From Prado023 sp963700475 (GTDB lineage: Bacteria; Actinomycetota; Actinomycetes; S36-B12; CAIYMF01), in contig CAVOXR010000004.1 in assembly GCA_963700475.1 (NCBI GenBank), forward strand, positions 32,119 to 96,118: a stretch of DNA of 64,000 nucleotides, given 5' to 3'. The notes beneath the pieces are model-generated. The model was not told the DNA's origin. It saw only the letters and a program-made list of their open reading frames with translations, and ran no database searches. The position numbers were made by a program, and so were the translations under genes. Positions within the stretch are counted from its first letter, which is position 1. Each line of letters begins with the position of its first letter. This document shows, in pieces, positions 19,569 to 27,794 of this stretch.

Positions 19569-19649
19569 TCCCGCAGGTCCGGCAGGCTGGGCGGCCGGGG
19601 CGCGGTGGGCGCGCACCTGGTCTGGGGAGTTGCGGGTGGGCTCCCGAGG

Positions 19650-20942
19650 TCAGTGCCGGGGCAACGGCAGCGCGCGCGGGAGATCGCGCTCCGTCGGGCC
19701 CACGTAGACCTGTCGGGGACGGCCGATCCTGGTCGCCGGGTCCTCGATCATCTCGTGCCACTGGGCGATCCACCCGGGCAGCCGGCCGAGGGCGAACAGC
19801 ACTGTGAACATCCGCGGCGGGAAGCCGATCGCCTTGTAGATCAGACCGGTGTAGAAGTCGACGTTCGGGTAGAGCTTGCGCGAGGCGAAGTAGTCGTCGG
19901 CCAGGGCGATCTGCTCGAGTTCGATCGCGATCTCGAGCATCGGGTCATCGACACCGAGCTGCTGCAGGACGTCGTACGTGGCGGCCTTGACGATCGCGGC
20001 GCGCGGGTCGTAGTTCTTGTAGACCCGGTGGCCGAAGCCCATGAGCCGGTGACCCGGCTCGCGGTCCTTGACCTTCGAGACGAAGTCCTGGGCGGTCAGG
20101 CCCTCCTTGTGGATCCGGGTCAGCATCTCCAGCACGGCCTGGTTCGCGCCGCCGTGCAGGGGGCCGAACAACGCGTTGATCCCCGCGGAGATCGAGGCGA
20201 ACATGTTGGCGTGCGACGAACCCACGAGGCGGACCGTGGACGTCGAGCAGTTCTGCTCGTGGTCGGCATGCAGGATGAACAGCATGTCCAGGGTGCGCGC
20301 GACGAGCGGATCGACCTCGTAGGGAGCCGTGGGCACCCCGAACGTGAGCCGCAGGAAGTTCTCCGTCAGGCTCTTGGAGTTGTCGGGGTACAGGAACGGC
20401 TGGCCGATCGACTTCTTGTGTGCGTACGCGGCGATCGTGGGCAGCTTGGCCAGGAGTCGCACCGTCGAGATGTGCACCTGCTGCGGGTCGAACGGGTCAA
20501 GGGAGTCCTGGTAGAACGTCGACAGGGCTGATACCGCGGAGCTCAGCACCGGCATCGGGTGCGCATCGCGCGGGAACCCGTCGAAGAATCGACGCAGGTC
20601 CTCGTGCAGCATCGTGTGCGACTGGATGTTCGCCTCGAACTCCTTGAGCTCGTCGGCCGTCGGGAGCTCGCCGTAGATGAGCAGGTAGCTCACCTCGGTG
20701 AAGGTCGAGTGGGCGGCCAGCTGCTCGATGGGGTACCCGCGATAGCGCAGGATCCCGGCATCGCCGTCGATGTAGGTGATCGCCGACCGGCACGACGCGG
20801 TGTTGACGAACCCCGGGTCGTAGGCGACGTGGCCGGTCTCCTTGAGCAACATCCCGGTGTCCCAGCCGGACTCGCCGTCGGTGGCTTCGAGCTCGGCCAT
20901 TTCGACCTCGCCGGAGTCGTGGACCAGCTTCGCGTTACCCAT
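19650..20942 (-). CDS. gltA: Citrate synthase (type II)
   Basis: Condenses acetyl-CoA and oxaloacetate to citrate, entry to the TCA cycle. The 430-residue length and N-terminal beta domain (YDPGFVNTASCRSAITYIDGD) identify the hexameric Gram-negative-like type II enzyme. Active-site regions GSSHANMFASISAG, FGPLHGGANQAVLEML (His) and MGFGHRVYKNYDPRA (His) are present, as is the catalytic Asp in PNVDFYTGLIY. ATG 20942 is preceded by GGGGAGGA. It converges on the FtsH-like gene with an 81-nt gap and no obvious strong terminator. Confidence 0.97.
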   Translation of the reverse strand: MGNAKLVHDSGEVEMAELEATDGESGWDTGMLLKETGHVAYDPGFVNTASCRSAITYIDGDAGILRYRGYPIEQLAAHSTFTEVSYLLIYGELPTADELKEFEANIQSHTMLHEDLRRFFDGFPRDAHPMPVLSSAVSALSTFYQDSLDPFDPQQVHISTVRLLAKLPTIAAYAHKKSIGQPFLYPDNSKSLTENFLRLTFGVPTAPYEVDPLVARTLDMLFILHADHEQNCSTSTVRLVGSSHANMFASISAGINALFGPLHGGANQAVLEMLTRIHKEGLTAQDFVSKVKDREPGHRLMGFGHRVYKNYDPRAAIVKAATYDVLQQLGVDDPMLEIAIELEQIALADDYFASRKLYPNVDFYTGLIYKAIGFPPRMFTVLFALGRLPGWIAQWHEMIEDPATRIGRPRQVYVGPTERDLPRALPLPRH

Positions 20943-21164
20943 GGGTTCCTCCCCTGCCGAGGGTGGTGTGCGGTGCGCCCACCCTATCGACGCACTGGCC
21001 GGCTCGTCGGCCGGGCCGCCCCTCTGGTCGTGGATTCCGGGCCTGGCCCCGGTACCCCACTGGGTATGCTTCTCTCACCTCGGGAGGGCCTGTGTCAAGG
21101 GCCTGATGACCCCGATTCGGGGGGTCCTGCCAAGGCCGGATCCGGCACGGTGTTCGATGGGGGC

Positions 21165-21809
21165 ATGCGCCTCGATCATGTCTCGTACGCCGCCCCCGTC
21201 GAGCACCTCGCCGACACGGTCCAGCGGATCGGGTCCGCCCTCGGTGCGACCTTCACCGACGGGGGTCTGCACCCGCGCTTCGGCACCCGCAACTTCATCC
21301 TCCCCCTGGCTGGCGGAACCTACCTCGAGGTCGTCGCCGCGCTCGACCACCCGGCGGCCTACAGCGCCCCCTTCGGCCGTGCAGTGCGCGCGCGGGCTGA
21401 CGAGGGCGGCGGCTGGATGGGCTGGGTCGTGTCGGTCTCGGACATGGCGAAGGTGGAGGCCCGGCTCGGTCGGCAGGCCGTGGAGGGTCACCGCGTTCGG
21501 CCCGACGGGTACGACCTGCACTGGCAGCAGATCGGCGTCCTGGACACGATGGCCGACGCGCAACTGCCGTTCTTCGTCCACTGGGAGGCCGACGGCGACC
21601 ACCACCCGTCGGCCGGCGGCCGCGACGTCCGTATCGCCCAGCTGGACATCGCCGGGTCGCCGGAGCGCATCGCCGCCTGGCTGGGTGAGCCGGTGCAGCA
21701 TCCCCTCGACGAGGTCGACGTCGCCTGGCTCGACGAGGACGACCCGGCCGGGCCCGGCCTGGTCGCGGTCACCCTCCTGACCCCCCGCGGAGTGGTCCGC
21801 ATCGACTGA
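21165..21809 (+). CDS. VOC/glyoxalase-like domain protein
   Basis: 214 residues resembling the Glyoxalase_3-like group. It begins MRLDHVSYAAPVEHLADT, then GGLHPRFGTRNFILPLAGGTYLEVVAAL and PFFVHWEADGDHHPS, typical of that family's putative metal-binding beta-alpha folds. The substrate is unknown. There is no good Shine-Dalgarno (GATGGGGGC only). An imperfect hairpin GACCCC...GGGGTC at about 21108-21125 lies in the 5' region. Divergent from gltA. Fold assignment is firm, function is not. Confidence 0.75.
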   Translation: MRLDHVSYAAPVEHLADTVQRIGSALGATFTDGGLHPRFGTRNFILPLAGGTYLEVVAALDHPAAYSAPFGRAVRARADEGGGWMGWVVSVSDMAKVEARLGRQAVEGHRVRPDGYDLHWQQIGVLDTMADAQLPFFVHWEADGDHHPSAGGRDVRIAQLDIAGSPERIAAWLGEPVQHPLDEVDVAWLDEDDPAGPGLVAVTLLTPRGVVRID

Positions 21810-22066
21810 CGTCGCGCGCGCGGCCACCTGGGCCAGCTCTGAACCTCGCGGGCCCTTCAGTCGCAAGGGCACGCTTCCGACCGGCCATCGCGCCGCCTGG
21901 TCCGACTGTGCGCGCGCTCCTGTCGGTCCTCGGTGGTCCGCGACCGCGTGGAGCGACGGGAACGCCCGCGAGATTGGCTGCTGGAACGATCGCCGCCCTG
22001 CGGATCGACGCGACCAGCCGCGAGGGACACCGGCGTACGTGTGCCTGAGCCCCCCACCGAGGGCAA

Positions 22067-22075
22067 TCCACAGAT
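22067..22075 (+). promoter_or_regulatory. Shared upstream motif of the AbiEi-type genes, copy 1
   Basis: TCCACAGAT ends 47 nt before ATG 22123. The same 9-mer ends 49 nt before the start of the paralogous gene at 59851 (minus strand). AbiEi proteins are known to autoregulate by binding upstream repeats, so this may be an operator or promoter element. The remainder of the 313-nt gap 21810-22122 holds no gene I can support. Confidence 0.4.
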
Positions 22076-22122
22076 TCCCCCGCTGGGGTTCCCGTCGGGC
22101 AGTCCGCGGCAATGGTGGCCCA

Positions 22123-23113
22123 ATGCCGCGAACGATCAGGTGGGACCCACCTCGCACGCCCTTCACGCTCGCCCATGTGGCCCCATTGGGCGTGACGCGC
22201 AATGTCCTGCGCTCAGCAGTGGCCTCAGGACGAGTCGTGCCGTTGGTACGGGGAGTGTTCATCGCGGCCGAGGCGATGGCTGCGGACCCGGCGGGGCTGC
22301 ACCTGCAGAGGGCCTTGGCGGTCCAGTTGCGGCGCCCGACGGCGATAGCCAGTCATCGGACCGCTGCGCTTGCGTGGGGGCTCGCCCTCGACGAGCCAGC
22401 GTCAGCAGCGGCAGATCCCGTGTCGTTCATTGTCCCGAGCCGCTCCAACGTGCGTTCGCTGGCCGGCGAGGGCTTCGTCGTCGCTGCGCGGGACCTCCCG
22501 GCCGAGCATCGCATCGCTCACCCCAGCGGGCTGCTGGTCACCTCCATAGCGAGGACCGCGGTGGACGTGGCGGCGGTGGAGCCGTCTCTGCCAGCCGCGC
22601 TGGTCATTCTGGACGCGGCGGCGCGCCAGATGCTAATCGACGCCGTCGGCGAATGGCGCGTGCGGACGCACTACGTCCGGCCCCGGAGCCTGGCGGGAGC
22701 CGTCGAGCCCGATTCGCGAGGCTGCGGAGCGCGCCGCCACCCAGTTCACGCGTCATCGTCTGGTGGAGGCCGTTGCCCTGGTGGACCCACGTCGGGAGTC
22801 TCCCTTGGAGTCGTTCAGCTTCGGCCAGATGGTGCTGTACGGAATCCCCCTGCCGCAGCTCCAGGTCCGGATCCGCACCGCGAGGGGTGATGTGTACCCC
22901 GACTTCCTCTGGGAGGAAGCCATGGTCATCGGCGAGGCCGACGGTATGGCGAAGTACCGAACCCCGGAGGACCTGAAGTCCGAGAAGTGGCGGCAGGAGG
23001 ACCTCGAGGAGCTGGGCTACCGGGTGGTTCGCTGGGGCGACCGTGACATCCGCCGCAGCCCCGCGCAGGTGATGGGCCGAGTCGCCGCCGCAATCGAGGC
23101 CCGCTCGCGCTGA
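22123..23113 (+). CDS. AbiEi-type winged-helix / PD-(D/E)XK nuclease-like fusion protein (frameshifted)
   Basis: N-terminal winged-helix of the type IV antitoxin AbiEi family (TPFTLAHVAPLGVTRNVL, then VVPLVRGVFIAAE and RPTAIASHRTAALAWGL). The C-terminal DUF559/Vsr-like domain has the nuclease-type pattern GDVYPDFLW...VIGEADGMAKY, where Asp, Glu-x-Asp and Lys fit a PD-(D/E)XK core, followed by LGYRVVRWGDRDI. One apparent extra base at about 22708-22711 splits the two parts; reading across gives VEP-IREAAERAATQFTRHRLVEAVALVDPRRES. A paralogue lies at 58860-59851. No AbiEii-type nucleotidyltransferase toxin gene is adjacent, so this is not a classical two-gene toxin-antitoxin. Function unknown; defence or regulatory roles are guesses. 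Confidence 0.7.
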
Positions 23114-23132
23114 TGCTGGCCGGACGGACCTA

Positions 23133-23303
23133 CCTCGCGCCAGTTCCGGTGGTATGAACCGACCCAGTGACCGTCGCCGACCAACCTCGCACCAGAAGCG
23201 GTGGTTCCCGGACCATCCGTCGCAGGTCTTGCCACCGGAACTGGTGCAAAGTCCGGGCCCGGAGCCCTGTGATCAGGCGGTATTCACCGGAACTGGTGCG
23301 AGG
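23133..23303. repeat. Palindromic repeat family B, locus 1 (four arms)
   Basis: Arms: 23133-23152 CCTCGCGCCAGTTCCGGTGG (forward), 23185-23204 CCTCGCACCAGAAGCGGTGG (forward variant), 23232-23251 CCACCGGAACTGGTGCAAAG (reverse) and 23285-23303 CACCGGAACTGGTGCGAGG (reverse). Forward-forward-reverse-reverse order allows a nested cruciform or double hairpin. It lies between the convergent AbiEi-type gene and dapC. The same arms occur near 47.8 kb and 54.7 kb. Confidence 0.8.
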
Positions 23304-23384
23304 TTGGTGGTCGCACAACCAGGCCGGCTGCACCGCCCACAGGGTCCTTGCAGACCGCGTCGGGTTCGAGCCGATCGTGTTCGG

Positions 23385-23564
23385 AGGCGGGGCGGGGGTG
23401 GTCAGGAGGGTGGCGGTCGGCAGGGGGGTCAGGCGGCCAGGCGGTGAGGCGGTCGGGCGGGACGGGGTCAGGGGCGGGGGCGACGTGGCCAGGCGGTGAG
23501 CGCGGGCGGGACGGGGTCGAGGCGGTCGGGCGGTGACGCGGTCGGGCGGTGACGCGGTCGGGCG
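23385..23564. repeat. G-rich degenerate tandem repeats
   Basis: Low-complexity GGCGG/GGTCAGG-rich DNA between the convergent gene ends. It ends with two exact copies of a 16-bp unit GCGGTCGGGCGGTGAC (23522-23537, 23538-23553) plus an 11-bp partial copy. An earlier pair, AGGCGGTGAGGCGGTC and AGGCGGTGAGCGCGGG, is related. Many G-runs could form quadruplexes. No gene. Confidence 0.7.
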
Positions 23565-23577
23565 AGAAGCCAGGCGA

Positions 23578-24657
23578 TCAGGAGGTCAGGCGGGTGCCGG
23601 CGGCGGCTACTCGTTCGTCGGTGGCGGTCAGGGCGACTCTGACGTGCTGGGCTCCGGCCCGGCCGTAGAACTCGCCGGGCGCGACGAGGATCCCGCGGTC
23701 GGCGAGCCAGGCAACGGTCTCCCAGCAGGGTTCGCCGCGGGTGGCCCACAGGTAGAGACCGGCCGCTGATTCGTCGATGCGGAATCCGGCCTCGGTCAGG
23801 GCAGCGATGAGGACCTCGCGGCGCGAGCGGTACAGGGCGCGCTGAGCCACGACGTGCGCGTCGTCACCGAGGGCGGCGACCGCCGCCGCCTGAACCGGAC
23901 CGGGAACCATCATCCCGGCGTGCTTGCGGACCTCGAGCAGCGCTGCGATGACTGCGGGGTCGCCGGCGGCGAAGCCGAATCGGTAGCCAGCGAGGTTCGA
24001 GCGCTTCGACAACGAGTGCAGTGCGATCACGCCCGTCGGGTCGCCGCCGCACACGTCAGGGTGCAGCACCGAGACAGGCTGCTCGGTCCACCCCAGCTCG
24101 TAGTAGCACTCGTCGGAGACGACCAGCACGCCGCGCTCGCGGGCCCACGTCACCACCTTGGCCATGTGGTCGACAGGCAGCACCTTGCCGGTCGGGTTGC
24201 TCGGGGAGTTCAGCCACAACAGCGACACCCGCGCCGGGCCGATGGCCGTCAAGGAGTCGGCGACGAGCACCTGGACCCCGGCCAGCCGGGCGCCCACGTC
24301 GTAGGTCGGGTACGCCAGCTCTGGGATCACGACCCGGTTCTCGGGACCGAGCCCCAGGAGGGTCGGCAGCCAGGCCACGAACTCCTTGGTGCCGATCGTC
24401 GGCAGGACGTCGGTGCCCGCCGGGGCGCCGAGCCGGCGCGACACCCACGCGGTGATCGCGTCCCGCGTCGCGGGCGCGCCGGTCGTCAGGGGGTATCCGG
24501 GGGAGTCGGCCGCAGCGGCCAGGGCCTCGGCGATGACCGGAGGGGTCGGGTCGACGGGTGTCCCGATGGACAGGTCGACGATCCCGCCCGGGTGGGCGGC
24601 GGCCCGTTCCTTGAACGGGGTCAGCCGGTCCCAGGGGAAGTCGGGGAGGGTTCTCAG
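23578..24657 (-). CDS. dapC: Succinyldiaminopimelate aminotransferase
   Basis: PLP-dependent class I aminotransferase forming N-succinyl-LL-2,6-diaminopimelate from the keto precursor, in lysine and peptidoglycan synthesis. About 359 residues. It starts LRTLPDFPWDRLTPFKERAAAHPGG... as actinobacterial DapC does. It has LLWLNSPSNPTGKVLP, VVSDECYYELGW, the PLP lysine in SLSKRSNLAGYRFGF, and the substrate-carboxylate Arg region near the C terminus. The only start that fits homologues is CTG at 24657-24655, overlapping the ferredoxin stop as CTGA. No ATG, GTG or TTG is near, so a CTG start or a sequence error must be assumed. Transcribed with fdxA. Confidence 0.9.
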   Translation of the reverse strand: MRTLPDFPWDRLTPFKERAAAHPGGIVDLSIGTPVDPTPPVIAEALAAAADSPGYPLTTGAPATRDAITAWVSRRLGAPAGTDVLPTIGTKEFVAWLPTLLGLGPENRVVIPELAYPTYDVGARLAGVQVLVADSLTAIGPARVSLLWLNSPSNPTGKVLPVDHMAKVVTWARERGVLVVSDECYYELGWTEQPVSVLHPDVCGGDPTGVIALHSLSKRSNLAGYRFGFAAGDPAVIAALLEVRKHAGMMVPGPVQAAAVAALGDDAHVVAQRALYRSRREVLIAALTEAGFRIDESAAGLYLWATRGEPCWETVAWLADRGILVAPGEFYGRAGAQHVRVALTATDERVAAAGTRLTS

Positions 24658-24980
24658 TGGTCGTGCTCCTGCGGCGGGAGGGCCTTGACCAGCGGCACGT
24701 CGTTGGCGATCAGGCCGAGCTTGGCCGCGCCACCGGGCGATCCGAGCTCGTTGAAGAACTCCGCATTGGCCGCCGTGTAGTCGGTCCACTCCGCGGGGAC
24801 GTCGTCCTCGTAGTAGATCGCCTCGACCGGGCAGACGGGCTCGCAGGCCCCACAGTCCACGCACTCGTCCGGATGGATGTACAGCATCCGCTCGCCCTCG
24901 TAGATGCAGTCGACGGGGCATTCCTCGATGCAGGCCTTGTCCTTGAGGTCCACACAGGGAAGTGCGATCACGTAGGTCAT
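24654..24980 (-). CDS. fdxA: 7Fe/8Fe ferredoxin FdxA
   Basis: Small electron carrier, 108 residues. The N-terminal cluster region is MTYVIALPCVDLKDKACIEE then CPVDCIYEG, and the second cluster is HPDECVDCGACEPVCPVEAI. The cysteine spacing matches actinobacterial FdxA, holding one 3Fe-4S and one 4Fe-4S cluster. The C-terminal tail FFNELGSPGGAAKLG is also typical. It is upstream of and overlaps dapC, a pairing common in Actinomycetota. The last residues are EHDH. Confidence 0.96.
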   Translation of the reverse strand: MTYVIALPCVDLKDKACIEECPVDCIYEGERMLYIHPDECVDCGACEPVCPVEAIYYEDDVPAEWTDYTAANAEFFNELGSPGGAAKLGLIANDVPLVKALPPQEHDH

Positions 24981-25080
24981 GGGTGCCTCTCCATTCTCGT
25001 CTCCGACGGACCCGATCCTAGTGGTGGATCGGTCGATCGGTCCTGTCGCGTGGCCGCGCGCCGAGGGCCGGAGGCGTGGC

Positions 25081-26802
25081 TCAGGGCTTGGGGCCGCAGA
25101 TGACGTTCGGGGTCGGCTTGTAGGTCGTGGGCCAGGTCTCGGTGCTCTCGGACTTGCCGTTGTTGATCCGCCGCCGGGTCACGGCGATCGAGAATCCGCG
25201 GACGCCGTCGGAGGGGACGCACTTCTCGCCGTCGTCGTAGATGGTCTGGAAGTCGGTGTAGTTGCGCCGCTCGGTGAAGGTCGCGGTCACGTCGTCCCAC
25301 TTCTTCGTGCCCCACATCTCGATCAGGACCCCGTCGTTGTAGCGCTTGGCGGTGATGAGCACCCCGTTGCCTGTCTCGTTGCGCATCCTCAGGTCCAGCA
25401 GTCCCCACGCGACGGTGGCCTCGAGGCCGGCCTGGTAGCGACTGATGTAGAGGCCGTGCGGGTGCTGCTCGACCCGCTCCAGCCCCGCGTAGAAACCAGC
25501 CGTCCATGTCGCGGTGGTGATGATCGAGACCCCACCGCCGAGCTCCTCGCGGAACCGTCCGCCGGAGATGATGAAGCCCTCCGTGTAGCCGTTGGCCCGG
25601 GTGCGCTCCTTGACGGTGTCGTTCATCGAGAAGGTCTCGCCGGGCTCGAGGATCGTGCCGTTCAGCCGCCGGGCGGCCTCCCCGACGTTGGTGTAGCGGT
25701 AGGGCGCGGGTGGGAAGGCTTGTCGGAAGCTCGAGAGCTTCTCGGTGATGTTCAGGGCCTTCGCCTCGGCGGTCGTGAGGTCGGGCTCCGAGATGCTCAG
25801 GGTGACCACGGCGGTCCGGGCGTCCGCAGTGGTCTCGGGCAGCACCGCGAACACGGCCGTGCCCAGCTCCTCGGAGTCGACCGACCGACCTGTCCGCGAG
25901 GGCACCACGACGGGCTTGCCGCCCTTGATCCTGACCGTGGCGTCGCGGCCGGGCTGCTCGATCCCGGCGAGCTCGTCCTTGATCCGCTTGTGCAGCTTCT
26001 CGCCGTCGAGGGTTGCTTCCAGGGTCGTGCCCTTGGGCTCGAACGTGAGCGTGCGGGCGATGTCGGCGGGCGGGATCTCGGCGGACTCCTCGCCCACCGC
26101 CAGGGCAACGGGCAGGGCCACGGCCGGCTGGGCCAGCTCGGCGAACACCCGCTCGGCCTCCTCGTCAGAGACCTGCGCGGGCACAGGTGTCATCGGCAGG
26201 GTGAGGGTGCCTGTGTCGGGCTGGAAGTACGCGTCGGAGACCATGTCGGCCGCCCCCGGAACGTCCAGGAGGGTCCCCGGGACACCTGCCTTGTACGTGG
26301 CCTCGGCCGCCTTGGAGTAGCGAATCCTGGGCTCCACCGGATCCACTGCGGCGGTCTCGGCGAGGGAGTCCAGTGCGGCCACCAGCTTGTCGGAGTCGGT
26401 GGTCGTGATCGGCTCGAGCTCGACCTCTCCCCGCAGGTGTGCCAGCAGATCGGAGGGGCGCAGGATCAGCCCCGAGGCCTGTGACGCCGTGGCCTCCCAG
26501 TCGACGGCGAGCCCCGCCTCCTCCGGCTCGATCTCGGTCGTCGCCTCGCCAGCCGTGACCGGGATGGGCGCAGTAGCCTCGTCGCCCAGCTCCTCCTCGA
26601 GGGTGGCGGCCGCCTCGGCGGTGGTCATGCCCCCGATGTCGACGCCCCGCACGGAGGTGCCGGCCGGGACGTCGCCGGACACGGAGACCACTGTCGCTGC
26701 GTACCCGCCGACCAGCACCAGGGCCCCGGCGCCGAGCGCGAGGGCGACCCACCGACCGCGGTGGCGACGCGGCTCAGGAGCGCTGTCCGGGGGGAGGGTC
26801 AC
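25081..26802 (-). CDS. VanW family protein with putative peptidoglycan-binding repeats
   Basis: 573 residues. A single N-terminal membrane anchor (WVALALGAGALVLVGGYAATVV) exposes the rest outside. Two PG_binding_4-type domains follow: the first opens VRGVDIGGMTTAEAA, and the second contains TLDGEKLHKRIKDELAGI. The C-terminal VanW domain has FRQAFPPAPYRYTNVGEAARRL, LEPGETFSMNDTVKERT, GGGVSIITTATWTAGFYAGL and YRYQAG-like segments. Named for vancomycin-resistance clusters, but the biochemical role is unknown; cell-wall association is likely. GTG 26802 follows TACCAT by 7 nt, a leaderless arrangement. Confidence 0.88.
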   Translation of the reverse strand: MTLPPDSAPEPRRHRGRWVALALGAGALVLVGGYAATVVSVSGDVPAGTSVRGVDIGGMTTAEAAATLEEELGDEATAPIPVTAGEATTEIEPEEAGLAVDWEATASQASGLILRPSDLLAHLRGEVELEPITTTDSDKLVAALDSLAETAAVDPVEPRIRYSKAAEATYKAGVPGTLLDVPGAADMVSDAYFQPDTGTLTLPMTPVPAQVSDEEAERVFAELAQPAVALPVALAVGEESAEIPPADIARTLTFEPKGTTLEATLDGEKLHKRIKDELAGIEQPGRDATVRIKGGKPVVVPSRTGRSVDSEELGTAVFAVLPETTADARTAVVTLSISEPDLTTAEAKALNITEKLSSFRQAFPPAPYRYTNVGEAARRLNGTILEPGETFSMNDTVKERTRANGYTEGFIISGGRFREELGGGVSIITTATWTAGFYAGLERVEQHPHGLYISRYQAGLEATVAWGLLDLRMRNETGNGVLITAKRYNDGVLIEMWGTKKWDDVTATFTERRNYTDFQTIYDDGEKCVPSDGVRGFSIAVTRRRINNGKSESTETWPTTYKPTPNVICGPKP

Positions 26803-26838
26803 ACGGTCAATGGTAGGTCGTTGCCGAGACCCGGACGG

Positions 26839-27327
26839 TCAGGCGATCCCGAGGAAGGTCGAGCCGAAGTAGACCAGCGGTCGGGCGCCCTCGACGGCGT
26901 CGTGGACCTCCGTCACGGCCCCGATGAGGATGTCATGGTCGCCGGCCGTCACGATCTGCTCGGTGCGCAGCTCGAGGGCGGCCAGGCCGTCGGTGAGCAG
27001 CAGGCAGCCGTTCGCGGCCCGCTTGGTCGGCACCCGGTCGAACTGCCCCTCCAGCGGCCGGCCGCGCGTGGCGAACCACCGCGCGGTGGCCTCCTGGCCC
27101 TCGGGCAGGAAGGACACCGCCCAGGCATCGGAGTCGATCACCGCGGCATGGAACCGGGAGTCCCGCTCGACGCACACCAGCGCCAGCAGCGGGTCCAGGG
27201 AGACCGAGGTGAACGAGTTGGCGGTCATGGCGTGGTCCACCCCGTCGGACAGGGTGGTCACCACCGCGATGCCGGTGGCGTAGCGGGCGGTTGCACGACG
27301 GAACTGCGCGGCGGTCGGCTCAGGCAT
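26839..27327 (-). CDS. Flavin reductase family protein (FMN-binding split barrel)
   Basis: 162 residues. Reduces FMN or FAD with NAD(P)H, usually to supply a monooxygenase; cytoplasmic. The fold markers are RYATGIAVVTTLSDGVDHAMTANSFTSVSLDPLLALVCVE split into the usual strands, SFLPEGQEATARWFATRG, and GDHDILIGAVTEVHD near the C terminus. It overlaps the DUF6113 gene by 8 nt and is cotranscribed with it. No monooxygenase partner lies close by. Confidence 0.85.
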   Translation of the reverse strand: MPEPTAAQFRRATARYATGIAVVTTLSDGVDHAMTANSFTSVSLDPLLALVCVERDSRFHAAVIDSDAWAVSFLPEGQEATARWFATRGRPLEGQFDRVPTKRAANGCLLLTDGLAALELRTEQIVTAGDHDILIGAVTEVHDAVEGARPLVYFGSTFLGIA

Positions 27328-27724
27328 CGGTCGCCTCGGCGCCGGCCCCTGCCTGGGCCGCGACGGGCTGGTCCGGGGTGTCGTCGGCGGGGAGCAGCGG
27401 ATAGCCGCAGGCCGCGGCGAGCAGGATCGTGCCGCCGATGAGGTAGCCCATCTGGCGGGTGCCGCTGCTGAGGATCAGGTCGCCGGCACCGGTCTTCGAG
27501 CCCATCATCAGGCTGGCGGCCAGCCATCCGATGGAGAAGGTGATCGCCCCCAGCCGTGAGCCCTGCCACCACGCCCCCGCGCGCGCCACGAGCACGACCG
27601 CGACCAGCGTGAGCAGGGCGCCCGCGGGCAGCCGCACGGATCCCACGGTGAGCGTGAAGGTCTGGATCAGGGCGCCGGCGAACCCGAACAGGAGCCCGAG
27701 GACGAGCAGGGCGGCGGCACGCAT
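27320..27724 (-). CDS. DUF6113 family membrane protein
   Basis: 134 residues with four predicted membrane helices (LLVLGLLFGFAGALIQTF; ALLTLVAVVLVARAG; AITFSIGWLAASLMMG; GYLIGGTILLAAACGYPLL) and an acidic, Ala-rich tail. It resembles the actinobacterial DUF6113 family, often encoded beside mshB and fdxA/dapC. Function unknown. ATG 27724 is preceded by TAGGCT with a 7-nt gap, so probably leaderless. Family name is from recall of the pattern; moderate confidence. Confidence 0.65.
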   Translation of the reverse strand: MRAAALLVLGLLFGFAGALIQTFTLTVGSVRLPAGALLTLVAVVLVARAGAWWQGSRLGAITFSIGWLAASLMMGSKTGAGDLILSSGTRQMGYLIGGTILLAAACGYPLLPADDTPDQPVAAQAGAGAEATDA

Positions 27725-27794
27725 GGGCCCAAGCCTACGTCCGGCGGGGGATACGGGCGTCCTGCGTTGGGAGGGCCGCTCAGTCGATGAGGTG

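Noticed and set aside
17502..19616. Long minus-strand open frame opposite the FtsH-like gene
   Set aside because: Mirror of the conserved plus-strand protease; no start context and no recognisable domain.
23340..23395. tRNA-like GGTTCGAGCC segment
   Set aside because: Resembles a T-loop, but no acceptor stem, anticodon arm or CCA-adjacent pairing can be built around it.
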